From NCBI RefSeq assembly GCF_011043625.1, contig NZ_JAAKGT010000014.1, positions 28,172 to 92,171 of the forward strand: a stretch of DNA of 64,000 nt. Direction: 5' to 3'. This stretch comes from Caulobacter sp. 602-2 (GTDB lineage: Bacteria > Pseudomonadota > Alphaproteobacteria > Caulobacterales > Caulobacteraceae). The position numbers were made by a program, and so were the translations under genes. Shown piece by piece: positions 1 to 8,575 of this stretch (positions are counted from its first letter, which is position 1; every line of letters starts with the position of its first letter). The notes under the pieces are model-generated. The model was given only the letters and a program-made list of their open reading frames with translations, ran no database searches and had not been told where the DNA came from.

Positions 1-460
1 AGAGGCCCTCAGCCCCGACGACTACTGGGGCTATCGCGATCTGAAGAAGAACGCCCCTCCCGGCATGCTGGTCACCACCGGCGAGCACGAAGCCACCCGC
101 TGGGGCTTCCGCATGCTGCTGGAGATGGAATGCTGCGACATCATCCAGCCGGACGTGGGCTGGTGCGGCGGCGTCACCGAACTGATCAAGATCGCCAACC
201 TGGCCGACAGCAAGGGCGTGATGATGATCCCGCACGGCTCGTCGGTGTACAGCTACCACTTCGTCATCACGCGCCATAACAGCCCGTTCGCCGAGTTCCT
301 GATGATGGCGCCCAAGGCCGACGAGGTCGTGCCGATGTTCCATCCCCAGCTGATCGGCGAGCCCGTGCCGGTCAACGGCAAGCTCAAGCTCGGCGACGCG
401 CCCGGCTTCGGCGTCGAACTGAACCGCGACGTCGGCCTGCATCGTCCCTACCCGCGGTAA
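1..460 (+). CDS. rhmD: L-rhamnonate dehydratase, C-terminal part (5' end outside window)
   Basis: Enolase-superfamily acid-sugar dehydratase that would convert L-rhamnonate to 2-keto-3-deoxy-L-rhamnonate. About 152 residues of the C-terminal half are present, in frame from base 2. The blocks IIQPDVGWCGG, IPHGSSVYSYH and the ending GFGVELNRDVGLHRPY match the RhmD subgroup closely as I remember E. coli RhmD. It is the first visible gene of a plus-strand run whose next members encode later steps of the same oxidative L-rhamnose pathway. L-fuconate dehydratase is the main alternative, but the tail is RhmD-like and a rhamnose mutarotase lies downstream. The N-terminal capping domain and the promoter are not in the window. 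Confidence 0.88.
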   Translation, partial: EALSPDDYWGYRDLKKNAPPGMLVTTGEHEATRWGFRMLLEMECCDIIQPDVGWCGGVTELIKIANLADSKGVMMIPHGSSVYSYHFVITRHNSPFAEFLMMAPKADEVVPMFHPQLIGEPVPVNGKLKLGDAPGFGVELNRDVGLHRPYPR

Positions 461-502
461 GCCGCGTCCCCCTCCCCCATTTTCCCCTAGAGCCAGAAGA
501 CC

Positions 503-1366
503 ATGAAACTGTTGCGTTACGGCCCGCGGGGCGCCGAAAAGCCCGGCCTGCTGGATTCCGAAGGCAAGATCCGCGACCTCTCGGGCCACGTGTCCGACAT
601 CACCGGCGCGGAACTGACCCCGGAAGGCCTGGCCAAGATCGCCGCCATTGACCCGACCACCCTGCCGGTGGTCGAAGGCTCGCCGCGCTACGGCGTGCCG
701 ATCGCCAATGTCGGCAAGTTCCTGGCCATCGGCCTGAACTTCGCCGACCACGCCAAGGAAGCGGGCCTGGAGCCTCCGCCCGAGCCGATCTTCTTCACCA
801 AGGCCATCTCGTGCCTCAACGGCCCGAACGACCAGGTCATGCTGCCCAAGGGCGCCGAGAAGGGCGATTGGGAAGTCGAGCTGGGCGTCGTGATCGGCAA
901 GCGCGCCCGCTATGTCGAGCAGGACGAAGCCCTGGACTACGTCGCCGGCTACGTGCTGGTGAACGACGTCTCCGAACGCGCCTTCCAGAAGGAGCTCGGC
1001 TCGCAGTGGGACAAGGGCAAAGGTTGCGACACCTTTGGCCCCGTGGGCCCGTGGGTCGTCACCGCCGATGAAGTGGGCGACTGCCAGAACCTCGACATGT
1101 GGCTCGACCTCAACGGCAAGCGCATGCAGACCGGCAACAGCAAGACGATGATCTTCGGCGTCGCCGAGCTGATCGCCTACATGAGCCGCTTCGTCACCCT
1201 GGAGCCGGGCGACATCCTGACCACGGGCACCCCTCCGGGCGTCGGCGAAGGCCAGAAGCCCGAGAAGATCTTCCTGAAGGCCGGCGACGTCATGACGCTG
1301 GGCATCGAGAAGCTCGGCACGCAGCGCCAGGAAGTCATCGCCTGGACCAAGGAAGGCGTCTCGTGA
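503..1366 (+). CDS. fumarylacetoacetate hydrolase family protein, probable 2,4-diketo-3-deoxy-L-rhamnonate hydrolase
   Basis: 287 residues. The C-terminal two thirds form a FAH fold. KFLAIGLNFADHAKEAG is the usual start of the catalytic domain. The E-x-E metal pair lies in DWEVELGVVIG and the next acidic ligand in VNDVSERAFQ, followed by the GDILTTGTPPGVG block. In the non-phosphorylative L-rhamnose/L-fucose pathways (LRA6 of Sphingomonas is the family reference) such enzymes split the diketo acid to pyruvate and L-lactate. The neighbouring dehydratase and SDR support that substrate, but the exact sugar acid is inferred from context. Its stop overlaps the GTG start of the next gene, which suggests translational coupling. 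Confidence 0.85.
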   Translation: MKLLRYGPRGAEKPGLLDSEGKIRDLSGHVSDITGAELTPEGLAKIAAIDPTTLPVVEGSPRYGVPIANVGKFLAIGLNFADHAKEAGLEPPPEPIFFTKAISCLNGPNDQVMLPKGAEKGDWEVELGVVIGKRARYVEQDEALDYVAGYVLVNDVSERAFQKELGSQWDKGKGCDTFGPVGPWVVTADEVGDCQNLDMWLDLNGKRMQTGNSKTMIFGVAELIAYMSRFVTLEPGDILTTGTPPGVGEGQKPEKIFLKAGDVMTLGIEKLGTQRQEVIAWTKEGVS

Positions 1367-2112
1367 CCGTTTACGCCAACCGCTTTTCGGGCCGCACCGC
1401 CGTCATCACCGGCGGCGCCTCGGGCCTGGGCAAGGAAACCGCCCGCCGCATCGTCGCCGAAGGCGGCAAGGTCGCCCTGTGGGACCTGAACGCCGACGCG
1501 CTGGAAGCCGCCGCCAAGGAAGTCGGCGCGACCTTCACCGTCGCGCTGGACGTCTCCGACGAAGGTCAGGTGGCCGCCGCCACCACGGCCAGCTTCGAAG
1601 CCCTGGGCAAGATCGACGTGCTCGTGAACTCGGCCGGCATCACCGGCGCCACCGTTCCGGTGCATGAGTTCCCGCTCGACAGCTGGAAGCGCGTGATCGA
1701 CATCAACCTGAACGGCCTGTTCTACTGCTGCCGTTCGGTGGTGCCGCACATGCTGGCGGCCGGCTACGGCCGCATCGTCAACGTCGCCTCGGTGGCCGGC
1801 AAGGAAGGCAACCCCAACGCCAGCGCCTATTCGGCCTCTAAGGCCGGGGTCATCGGCCTGACCAAGTCGCTGGGCAAGGAACTGGCCGGCAAGGGCGTCA
1901 TCGCCAACAGCCTGACCCCCGCCACCTTCGAAAGCCCGATCCTGGAACAGCTGCCCGCCAGCCAGGTCGAGTACATGCGTTCGAAGATCCCGATGGGTCG
2001 CCTGGGCGAAGTCGAGGAAAGCGCCGCGATGGTCTGCTTCATGGCCAGCGAAGAGTGCAGCTTCACCACCGCCGCGACGTTCGACACGTCGGGCGGCCGG
2101 ACGACCTTCTAG
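1363..2112 (+). CDS. short-chain dehydrogenase, probable 2-keto-3-deoxy-L-rhamnonate 4-dehydrogenase
   Basis: 249-residue classical SDR. The cofactor motif GGASGLGK is at about residues 13-20, followed by NSAG, the catalytic Ser in VNVASVAG and the Tyr-Lys pair in AYSASKAG. The GTG at 1363 was chosen because it overlaps the preceding stop (GTGA) and places the Rossmann motif at the normal distance from the N terminus; a longer in-frame reading upstream lies inside the hydrolase gene. In LRA5-type pathways this enzyme oxidises C4 of 2-keto-3-deoxy-L-rhamnonate to give the diketo substrate of the adjacent hydrolase. A fuconate-series substrate cannot be excluded. Confidence 0.85.
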   Translation: MTVYANRFSGRTAVITGGASGLGKETARRIVAEGGKVALWDLNADALEAAAKEVGATFTVALDVSDEGQVAAATTASFEALGKIDVLVNSAGITGATVPVHEFPLDSWKRVIDINLNGLFYCCRSVVPHMLAAGYGRIVNVASVAGKEGNPNASAYSASKAGVIGLTKSLGKELAGKGVIANSLTPATFESPILEQLPASQVEYMRSKIPMGRLGEVEESAAMVCFMASEECSFTTAATFDTSGGRTTF

Positions 2113-2121
2113 TTTGAGACC

Positions 2122-2153
2122 GGGCCCGCCTGTCCCTCGGGATGGGCGGGCCT
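2122..2153 (+). other. intergenic hairpin within the rhamnose operon
   Basis: A near-perfect stem lies between the SDR stop and the amidohydrolase start: GCCCGCC-TG-TCCC pairs with GGGA-TG-GGCGGGC around a tiny loop. No T-run follows, so it is not a classical terminator. It may stabilise or pause the transcript, or set relative expression of the two halves of the operon. Confidence 0.5.
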
Positions 2154-2180
2154 GCAGCTTGCGAGACCAAGGGGACAGGC

Positions 2181-3098
2181 ATGGCGTACGCGGGTCCGAT
2201 CATCGACGCCCACATGCACCTGTGGGATCTCGACAAGCACTACTATTCCTGGCTGCAGGACGTCCCCCTGCCCAATAACCCGGCGGGCGACATGAGCCTG
2301 ATCGCCGGCAAGAACTACCTGCCCGCCGACTACGCCGCCGACGCCCTGCCCTGGCGCGTCCAGAGCCTGGTCCACGTCGAGTGCGGCCTGCCCACCGACA
2401 AGCAGCTTTCCGAGACCGACTGGCTGGAAGGCCTGATCGCCGCTGGGGCGTCCATTGGCGCGCCGATCGGCGCCATCGTCGCCGGCGCCAACCTGGATGA
2501 TCCGAACGTAGAGGCCCTGCTGGAGGCTCACGCCTCGCGGCCGCACGTGCGCGGGATCCGCCAGATCGTCAATTTCCACGCGGACCCGGCCAAGACCTAC
2601 GGCCCGTCCGATCTCTTGCTGAACGACCAGTGGCGCGCGGGCTTCAGCCTGCTGGCCAAGCACGGCCTGTCGTTCGACCTGCAGCTCTATCCCGCGCAGA
2701 TGGAAACCGCCGCGGCCCTGGCCGACGCCCATCCCGACATCGCGCTGGTGGTGAACCACGCCGGCATGCCGACCGACCGCGATGAGGCGGGCCTGGCGCT
2801 GTGGCGCTCCGGCATGGCCGCGCTGGCCCAGCGCCCGAACGTCACCTGCAAGGTCTCGGGCCTGGCCATGGTCGACCGCGCCTGGACGGTGGACAGCCTG
2901 CGTCCGTTCATCCTGCAGGTCATCGAGACCTTCGGCGTCGAGCGGACCATGTTCGCCAGCAACTTCCCGGTCGAGAAGGTGCACGGCTCGTTCGACGCCT
3001 TCTACAGCGCCTACGACGCCGTCACGGCCGGGTTCAGCGAGGCCGAGCGCCAGCGCCTGTTCGCCGGCACGGCCGCCGCCGTCTACCGCATCGCCTGA
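2181..3098 (+). CDS. amidohydrolase-family sugar-acid lactonase (L-rhamnono-lactonase-like)
   Basis: 305 residues of an amidohydrolase_2 TIM barrel. The HxH metal site is at the N terminus (IIDAHMHLWDL), a central His lies in VVNHAGMP, and the fold ends near MFASNFPVEK. Relatives hydrolyse L-fucono- or L-rhamnono-lactone to the aldonic acid that feeds the dehydratase. The ATG at 2181 follows AAGGGGACAGGC, which contains a plausible ribosome site; an in-frame ATG 39 bases upstream lacks this and adds an unlikely tail. No signal peptide, so it acts in the cytoplasm. The lactonase role rests on family and operon context. Confidence 0.8.
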   Translation: MAYAGPIIDAHMHLWDLDKHYYSWLQDVPLPNNPAGDMSLIAGKNYLPADYAADALPWRVQSLVHVECGLPTDKQLSETDWLEGLIAAGASIGAPIGAIVAGANLDDPNVEALLEAHASRPHVRGIRQIVNFHADPAKTYGPSDLLLNDQWRAGFSLLAKHGLSFDLQLYPAQMETAAALADAHPDIALVVNHAGMPTDRDEAGLALWRSGMAALAQRPNVTCKVSGLAMVDRAWTVDSLRPFILQVIETFGVERTMFASNFPVEKVHGSFDAFYSAYDAVTAGFSEAERQRLFAGTAAAVYRIA

Positions 3099-3127
3099 AA
3101 ACCAAGAAACGACGCCAGGAGGAAACC

Positions 3128-3463
3128 ATGAGCACGCTGACCGAGGGCCGCCCGATCGCCTTCCGCATGCAGCTGAAGCCCGGTGTCGCCGCCGAGTACG
3201 AGCGCCGTCACGACGAGCTGTGGCCCGACCTGGCGCAGGCCCTTCGGGAAGCCGGCATCTACGACTATTCGATCTTCCTCGACGAAGAGACCATGAGCCT
3301 GTTCGCCGTGCTTCGCCTGAAGCCCGACAACAACAAGGACGCCCTGCCCCTGCAGCCGGTGATGAAGCGCTGGTGGGACTTCATGGCCGACCTGATGGAC
3401 GTCCATCCGGACAACAAGCCGGTCGAATGGCCGCTCAAGCCCGTCTTCTACTTCGAGGGCTGA
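3128..3463 (+). CDS. rhaM: L-rhamnose mutarotase
   Basis: 111-residue RhaM/YiiL-type ferredoxin-like protein, normal length for the family. Recognisable blocks are FRMQLKPGVAAEYERRHDEL, the Tyr-rich YDYSIFLDEET and the Trp pair in MKRWWDFMADLM. It interconverts the alpha and beta anomers of L-rhamnose so the sugar enters catabolism quickly. An AGGAGG site at 3117-3122 precedes the ATG. Its presence is the strongest single argument that this operon handles L-rhamnose rather than L-fucose, although mutarotases of this group can also act on related sugars. Confidence 0.87.
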   Translation: MSTLTEGRPIAFRMQLKPGVAAEYERRHDELWPDLAQALREAGIYDYSIFLDEETMSLFAVLRLKPDNNKDALPLQPVMKRWWDFMADLMDVHPDNKPVEWPLKPVFYFEG

Positions 3464-3470
3464 GCCAGTG

Positions 3471-6400
3471 ATGATGAAGCGTCCCGCCCTCTTCGGCCTC
3501 GCCGCCGCCCTGCTCGCCACGACCGCGCTCTCCAGCGCGAATTCGGCTGAGCCGACGCGCTACGTCATGACGGCGTTCACCAACGCCAGCCAGTCGAACA
3601 TGAGCGTGTACGACTCGGCCGACGGCTCGCGCTTCACCCTGCAGAAGCCGCTGGCCTACACCCCGCCCAAGGGGCTGATCCGCGATCCCAGCGTCATCAA
3701 GCGCAAGGACGGCTTCTACTACGTCGCCTACACCACCGGCTGGACCGGAAACACGATCGGCCTGGCCCGCAGCAAGGACCTGGTCGACTGGACCTTCCTG
3801 CGCGACGTCACCGTCGACGTGCCTGGCTCGACCAACACCTGGGCGCCGGAGTGGTTCGTCGACGCCGACGGCTCCGAGCACCTGATCCTGTCGGTCTCGA
3901 CCACGGGCATCGCCGGGCAGTTCCAGCCTTACCGGATCACCGCGCAGGACGCCGACCTCGCCAGCTGGAGCGCGCCGCGCCCGCTGTCGGGCATGGGCCC
4001 CAACTACATCGACGCCTTCGTCGTGCGCGAGGGCTCGCAGTACCAGGCCTTCGCCAAGAACGAGACGACCAAGTTCATCGAGCTGCTGACCGCCCCGTCG
4101 CTGGATGGCCCCTGGCAGGTCAAGGGCGGCGGCGACTGGGCCGGCTGGGGCAAGTTCCTCGAAGGTCCCGCCCTGACCCGCACGCCTGAAGGCGCCTGGC
4201 GCATCTATTTCGACGAGTACATGTCGAAGCGCTACTGGTACTCCGACAGCACCGACGGCTTCCGCACCTGGACGCCCAAGAAGGAACTGCCCGAGCTGTC
4301 GGGCACGGTCCGCCACTTCACGGTGCTCAAGGAAGGCGGCGAGCAGGCGGTCGCGGCCAAGCCGGCGCAAGCCCACAAGATCACCTGGGACAAGTACTCC
4401 CTGAAGGTCGACGGCAATCGCATCTATTCCTGGGGCGGCGAGTTCCACCCCTTCCGCGTGCCCAGCCCCGACCTGTGGCGCGACATCCTCCAGAAGATGA
4501 AGGCCAGCGGCTACAACACCGTCGCGATCTACATCGACTGGGGCTACCACTCGCCCAAGCAGGGGGTCTACGACTTCTCGGGCATCCGCGACATGGATCG
4601 CGTGCTGACCATGGCCAAGGAAGAAGGCCTGTACGTCATCACCCGCGCCGGGCCGTACGTGAACGCCGAGCTGACGCGCGGCGGCTTCCCCGGGCACCTC
4701 GTCAACCAGCAGGCCCGCGCCCGCACCGACGCGCCGGAATACATCCAGGCCGCCGACGAGTGGCTGAGCCAGATCAACAAGGTCATCGCCCGCCACCAGC
4801 TGACCACCGGCCAGGGCACGGTCATCGCCCACCAGATCGAGAACGAGCTCGACGTCGTCGGCGCCCCGCAGCAGCGCTACATGCAGTGGCTGGCCGACAA
4901 GGCCCGCGCTGATGGCATCACCGTCCCGCTGTTCCACAACGACAAGGGCCGCAACGGCTACTGGGTGCCCAAGGGCTCCAACGTGCCGGGCGCGGTCGAA
5001 GGCCCGACCGACCTCTACGCCTTCGACGGCTATCCGGGCGGCTCGTGCAAGGTCGACTCGACCCCCTCCTCGCCCGGCGTGGCGCCCGACTGGGGCCTCT
5101 ACGGCGCCGGCGGGGCCAAGGGCGGCGCTTCGGCCAGCCCCAACACGCCCGGCTTCGCGGCCGAGTTCGGCGGCGGCTGGTTCGACTACTGGGGCAGCAA
5201 CGGCGACTACGACTGCACCGCCATCCATCGCGGCGTCGGCTACCAGCGGGTGTTCTACGGAACCAACATCGCCAACGGCCTGACGATCCAGAGCTTCTAC
5301 ATGACCTATGGCGGCACCTCGTGGGGCTGGTCGCCGGCCCCGGTGGTGTTCAGCTCCTATGACTACGGCTCGGCCATCGACGAGGCCCGCGGCCTGCGCG
5401 ACAAGGCCCGCATCATGAAGCAGATGGGCCAGTTCCTGAACGCCGTTCCGGACCTGCGCCGCATGGACAAGGGCGAGGCCGTCGTTCCCTCGAACGACAA
5501 GGTCCGCGTCTATCACAACGTCAACGCCGAGACCGGCAGCCACCTCTATGTGGTGATCCACAACCCCAGCAGCGCCACCGGCGACGAGGCCTTCACCTTC
5601 AAGGTCAAGACCCGCGACGGCGAGTACCTGGTCCCCTCGCGGATCAAGGGCCAGGACAGCAAGATGCTGATGGCCAGCTACGACCTGGGCGGCCAGCGTC
5701 TCGTCTATTCGACGTCCGAGATCCAGACCCACCTGCCCTGGAACGGCGGCGACCTGGCCCTGATGTACGGCCGCGCCGGCGAGGCCGGTGAGACCGTCCT
5801 CCGTTACGCCGAGGCGCCCAAGGTCGAGGTGCTGGAAGGCCAGGTCTCGTCGAGCTTCGACGCGGCCAAGGGCGACCTGAAGCTCTCCTACACCCACACG
5901 GGCCTCGCCCGCGTGCGCATCACCGGCGGCGGCCGTCCGCCGCTCGTGCTGCTGCTGGCGGATGAAGCCACCGGCCAGACCTTCTGGCGCCAGGACACCG
6001 CCGCCGGCCCGACCCTGCAGCGCGGCCCCGGCCTCGTGCGCTCGGCCAGCGTCAAGGGCGCGGTCCTGTCGCTGACCGGCGACACCGAAGCCGAGAGCGC
6101 CCTGGAAGTCTTCGCGCCCAAGGGCGTCAAGTCCGTCCGCTGGAACGGCGCCGCCGTCGCCGCCAAGGCCACGGCTTCGGGTTCGCTGCTGGCCAGCAAG
6201 TCGCTGGCCGGCCCCGCCGCCGTCACCGTGCCGGATCTTGCCAAGCTCGACTGGAAGACCGCCGCCGGCTCGCCCGAGTCGGAACCCGCCTTCGACGACA
6301 GCGCCTGGGCCAAGGCCGAGGGCAAGCGCGGCGGCTCCACCGTGCGTCCGCCGACGGGCCAGCCCGCGCTCGACATGAGCACCCACGGCTTCCACCACGG

Positions 6401-7262
6401 CGACGTCTGGTATCGCGGCCGCTACAAGGGCCGCGCCGACATCGACACCCTGACCCTGCACTACGGCGCCGGCGGCGCCGGCATGCTGCAGGTCTGGCTG
6501 GACGGCAAGTTCCTGGGCCAGCACGAGCTGGACGGCGGCCTGCCCCGCCCGATCACCACGGGCGTGGCGACCTTCAAGCTGCCGGAAGACCTGCGCGGCG
6601 ACGGCGAGCATGTCCTGTCGGTGATGGTCCGCAACAACGGCCACAACTGGGACCTCGACGCCGACGACTTCCACAAGGAAGCCCGCGGCCTGGTCTCGGC
6701 CTCGCTGTCGAGCCCGACCAGCTACAGCTTCGCCGTGCCGATCAGCTGGAAAATCCAGGGCAACAAGGGCGGCGAGGACATCGCCGATCCGGTGCGCGGC
6801 CCGATGAACGAAGGCGGCCAGTACGGCGAACGCAACGGCTGGCACCTGCCGGGCTTCCCCGACCAGGGCTGGACCAAGGCCGACATGGGCGCCACTCAGC
6901 CCTACGCCGGCACCACTTGGTATCGGACCAACTTCGACCTGGCTTTGCCCAAGGACCAGGACGTGACGCTGGGCCTGACGATCGGCGATCCGAAGACCCC
7001 GCGCTCGCCCGGCCGCTATCGCGTGCTGATCTTCGTCAACGGCTGGAACATGGGCCAGTTCATCGCCCACGTCGGCCCGCAGCGGACCTTCGTGCTGCCC
7101 AACGGCATCGTCGATCCGCACGGCAAGAACACCATCGCCCTGGCCGTGACCAGCGACGGCGCCCCCGGCGACGCCCTGGAAGCGGTCAAACTGGAAGTGC
7201 TGCGCAACGTGGAAGGCGGCGTGCCCGTCGCCCGCGTCCCCGCGCCGAACTACAAGCAGTAG
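3471..7262 (+). CDS. exported two-module glycosidase, GH43-like plus GH35 beta-galactosidase-like
   Basis: 1263 residues with a signal peptide (positive start, then LFGLAAALLATTALSSANSA). Residues about 30-280 form a GH43-type five-blade propeller. Its base Asp is in LIRDPSV (D72), a second Asp in NYIDAFV, and the acid Glu in FLEGPAL (E231). From about residue 300 there is a GH35 barrel with acid/base Glu in HQIENE (E459) and nucleophile Glu in AAEFGGGWFDYWG (E565), followed by jelly-roll domains to the end. Both catalytic sets look intact. This suggests coordinated removal of arabinan/galactan side chains of rhamnogalacturonan in the periplasm; the exact linkages are unknown. GTG 3468, ATG 3471 and ATG 3474 are all possible starts. 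Confidence 0.85.
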   Translation: MMKRPALFGLAAALLATTALSSANSAEPTRYVMTAFTNASQSNMSVYDSADGSRFTLQKPLAYTPPKGLIRDPSVIKRKDGFYYVAYTTGWTGNTIGLARSKDLVDWTFLRDVTVDVPGSTNTWAPEWFVDADGSEHLILSVSTTGIAGQFQPYRITAQDADLASWSAPRPLSGMGPNYIDAFVVREGSQYQAFAKNETTKFIELLTAPSLDGPWQVKGGGDWAGWGKFLEGPALTRTPEGAWRIYFDEYMSKRYWYSDSTDGFRTWTPKKELPELSGTVRHFTVLKEGGEQAVAAKPAQAHKITWDKYSLKVDGNRIYSWGGEFHPFRVPSPDLWRDILQKMKASGYNTVAIYIDWGYHSPKQGVYDFSGIRDMDRVLTMAKEEGLYVITRAGPYVNAELTRGGFPGHLVNQQARARTDAPEYIQAADEWLSQINKVIARHQLTTGQGTVIAHQIENELDVVGAPQQRYMQWLADKARADGITVPLFHNDKGRNGYWVPKGSNVPGAVEGPTDLYAFDGYPGGSCKVDSTPSSPGVAPDWGLYGAGGAKGGASASPNTPGFAAEFGGGWFDYWGSNGDYDCTAIHRGVGYQRVFYGTNIANGLTIQSFYMTYGGTSWGWSPAPVVFSSYDYGSAIDEARGLRDKARIMKQMGQFLNAVPDLRRMDKGEAVVPSNDKVRVYHNVNAETGSHLYVVIHNPSSATGDEAFTFKVKTRDGEYLVPSRIKGQDSKMLMASYDLGGQRLVYSTSEIQTHLPWNGGDLALMYGRAGEAGETVLRYAEAPKVEVLEGQVSSSFDAAKGDLKLSYTHTGLARVRITGGGRPPLVLLLADEATGQTFWRQDTAAGPTLQRGPGLVRSASVKGAVLSLTGDTEAESALEVFAPKGVKSVRWNGAAVAAKATASGSLLASKSLAGPAAVTVPDLAKLDWKTAAGSPESEPAFDDSAWAKAEGKRGGSTVRPPTGQPALDMSTHGFHHGDVWYRGRYKGRADIDTLTLHYGAGGAGMLQVWLDGKFLGQHELDGGLPRPITTGVATFKLPEDLRGDGEHVLSVMVRNNGHNWDLDADDFHKEARGLVSASLSSPTSYSFAVPISWKIQGNKGGEDIADPVRGPMNEGGQYGERNGWHLPGFPDQGWTKADMGATQPYAGTTWYRTNFDLALPKDQDVTLGLTIGDPKTPRSPGRYRVLIFVNGWNMGQFIAHVGPQRTFVLPNGIVDPHGKNTIALAVTSDGAPGDALEAVKLEVLRNVEGGVPVARVPAPNYKQ

Positions 7263-7300
7263 GCCCCCGCCTACCCCGAACTTACCTTTAGGAGACTACC

Positions 7301-8410
7301 GTGCCCAATCTCGCTCACGGCATCGAGGCCAAGGACGTCAAGGCCAAGATCGCCCTTCTGATCAGCAACCTCGTCGACATCACCGACGAGACGGGCGAGT
7401 TCCTGCTGCGCCTCGACGACGGCCGCGTCATCGACACCAAGGGCTGGAACGACTGGGAATGGACCCACGGCGTGGGCCTCTACGGCCTGTGGAAGCAGTA
7501 CGAGATGTACGGCGACGAGCGCGCCTTCGACATCATGACCAAGTGGTTCGCCGACCGCTTCGAGGCCGGCACCCCGACCAAGAACATCAACACGGTCTCG
7601 CCGTTCCTGACCCTGGCCTACCTCTACGAGGCCACCGGCGACCACACCTACATCCCCTATCTCGAGACCTGGGCCGACTACGTCATGTACGAGGGTCCGC
7701 GCACCGAGGAAGGCGGCTTCCAGCACATCGTGTTCAACAGCGAGAACCCGCAGCAGCTGTGGGACGACACGCTGATGATGAGCGTGCTGCCGCTGGCCAA
7801 GATCGGCCTGCTGCTCGACCGCCCCGACTTCGTCGAGGAGGCCAAGCGCCAGTTCATGGTCCACATCAAGTACCTGGCCGACCGCAAGACCGGCCTGTGG
7901 TTCCACGGCTGGACCTTCGAGGGCCGTCACAACTTCGCCGACGCCCTGTGGGCCCGCGGGAACTGCTGGGTGACGATCGCCATCCCGGAATTCATCGAGC
8001 TGCTCGACCTGAAGCCGGGCGACGGCCTGCGCGCCTTCCTGATCGACGCCCTGGAAGCCCAGATCAAGGCCCTGACCGAGTACCAGGACCAGGAAACCGG
8101 CCTGTGGCACACGATCATCAACGACAAGACCTCGTACCTTGAAGCCTCGGCCACCGCCGGCTTCGCCTACGGCGTGCTCAAGGCCGTGCGCAAGCGCTAC
8201 ATCGGCAAGGAATACGAAGCCGTCGCCATCCGCGCCATCAAGGGCGTGCTGGCCAACATCGACGACGCCGGCGAACTGCAGCAGGTCTCGTTCGGCACCC
8301 CGGTGTTCGACACGATCCAGGGCTACAAGGACATCCCGCTGACCTCGATGCCGTACGGCCAGTCGCTGGCCATGCTGGCGCTGGGCGAGTTCCAGCGCGC
8401 CTTCATCTAA
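7301..8410 (+). CDS. GH105 unsaturated rhamnogalacturonyl hydrolase-like protein
   Basis: 369 residues forming an (alpha/alpha)6 barrel of the YteR/RhiN type. Typical features are NDWEWTHGVGLYGLWK near the N terminus, the catalytic-type Asp pair in LWDDTLMM, and the late AYGVLKAVRK and SMPYGQSL blocks. Family members release the unsaturated uronic acid from the non-reducing end of lyase-made rhamnogalacturonan disaccharides, freeing L-rhamnose. No signal peptide, so it is expected in the cytoplasm after uptake. The GTG start follows TAGGAG at 7289-7294. It lies between the exported glycosidase and the symporter, in line with processing imported oligosaccharides. Confidence 0.85.
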   Translation: MPNLAHGIEAKDVKAKIALLISNLVDITDETGEFLLRLDDGRVIDTKGWNDWEWTHGVGLYGLWKQYEMYGDERAFDIMTKWFADRFEAGTPTKNINTVSPFLTLAYLYEATGDHTYIPYLETWADYVMYEGPRTEEGGFQHIVFNSENPQQLWDDTLMMSVLPLAKIGLLLDRPDFVEEAKRQFMVHIKYLADRKTGLWFHGWTFEGRHNFADALWARGNCWVTIAIPEFIELLDLKPGDGLRAFLIDALEAQIKALTEYQDQETGLWHTIINDKTSYLEASATAGFAYGVLKAVRKRYIGKEYEAVAIRAIKGVLANIDDAGELQQVSFGTPVFDTIQGYKDIPLTSMPYGQSLAMLALGEFQRAFI

Positions 8411-8424
8411 CTCTCTCACCGACC

Positions 8425-8505
8425 TTCCCTGCGGAGGCGGGGATCCAAGCTGGCTCTATCGCGAGAGCGCCGGAAACTCGGCTTGGATCCCCGCCTGCGC
8501 GGGGA
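8425..8505. repeat. long inverted repeat between GH105 and symporter genes
   Basis: Arms of about 25 bases (8425-8450 and 8481-8505) share GGCGGGGATCCAAGC and its complement, around a 30-base loop. The sequence resembles dispersed palindromic repeats of alpha-proteobacteria. It lies inside the presumed operon, so it may act as a transcript-stabilising or attenuating structure. No T-run follows. Confidence 0.6.
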
Positions 8506-8575
8506 AGAACGGATGGGGGAATACAATTCAGAGGCTCACCAGAAGCCTTTCGAAGTTTTGGGACACGAAACGAAC

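Noticed and set aside
3435..7121. 1228-codon open frame on the minus strand opposite the GH43-GH35 gene
   Set aside because: It is antisense to a gene with clear signal peptide and catalytic motifs. Long antisense frames are expected in GC-rich DNA with strong third-position bias, and its product is low-complexity Gly/Ala/Val/Arg.
8483..8575. Earlier starts for the GPH symporter
   Set aside because: They fall in or just after an inverted repeat and add a hydrophilic tail unlike the family.
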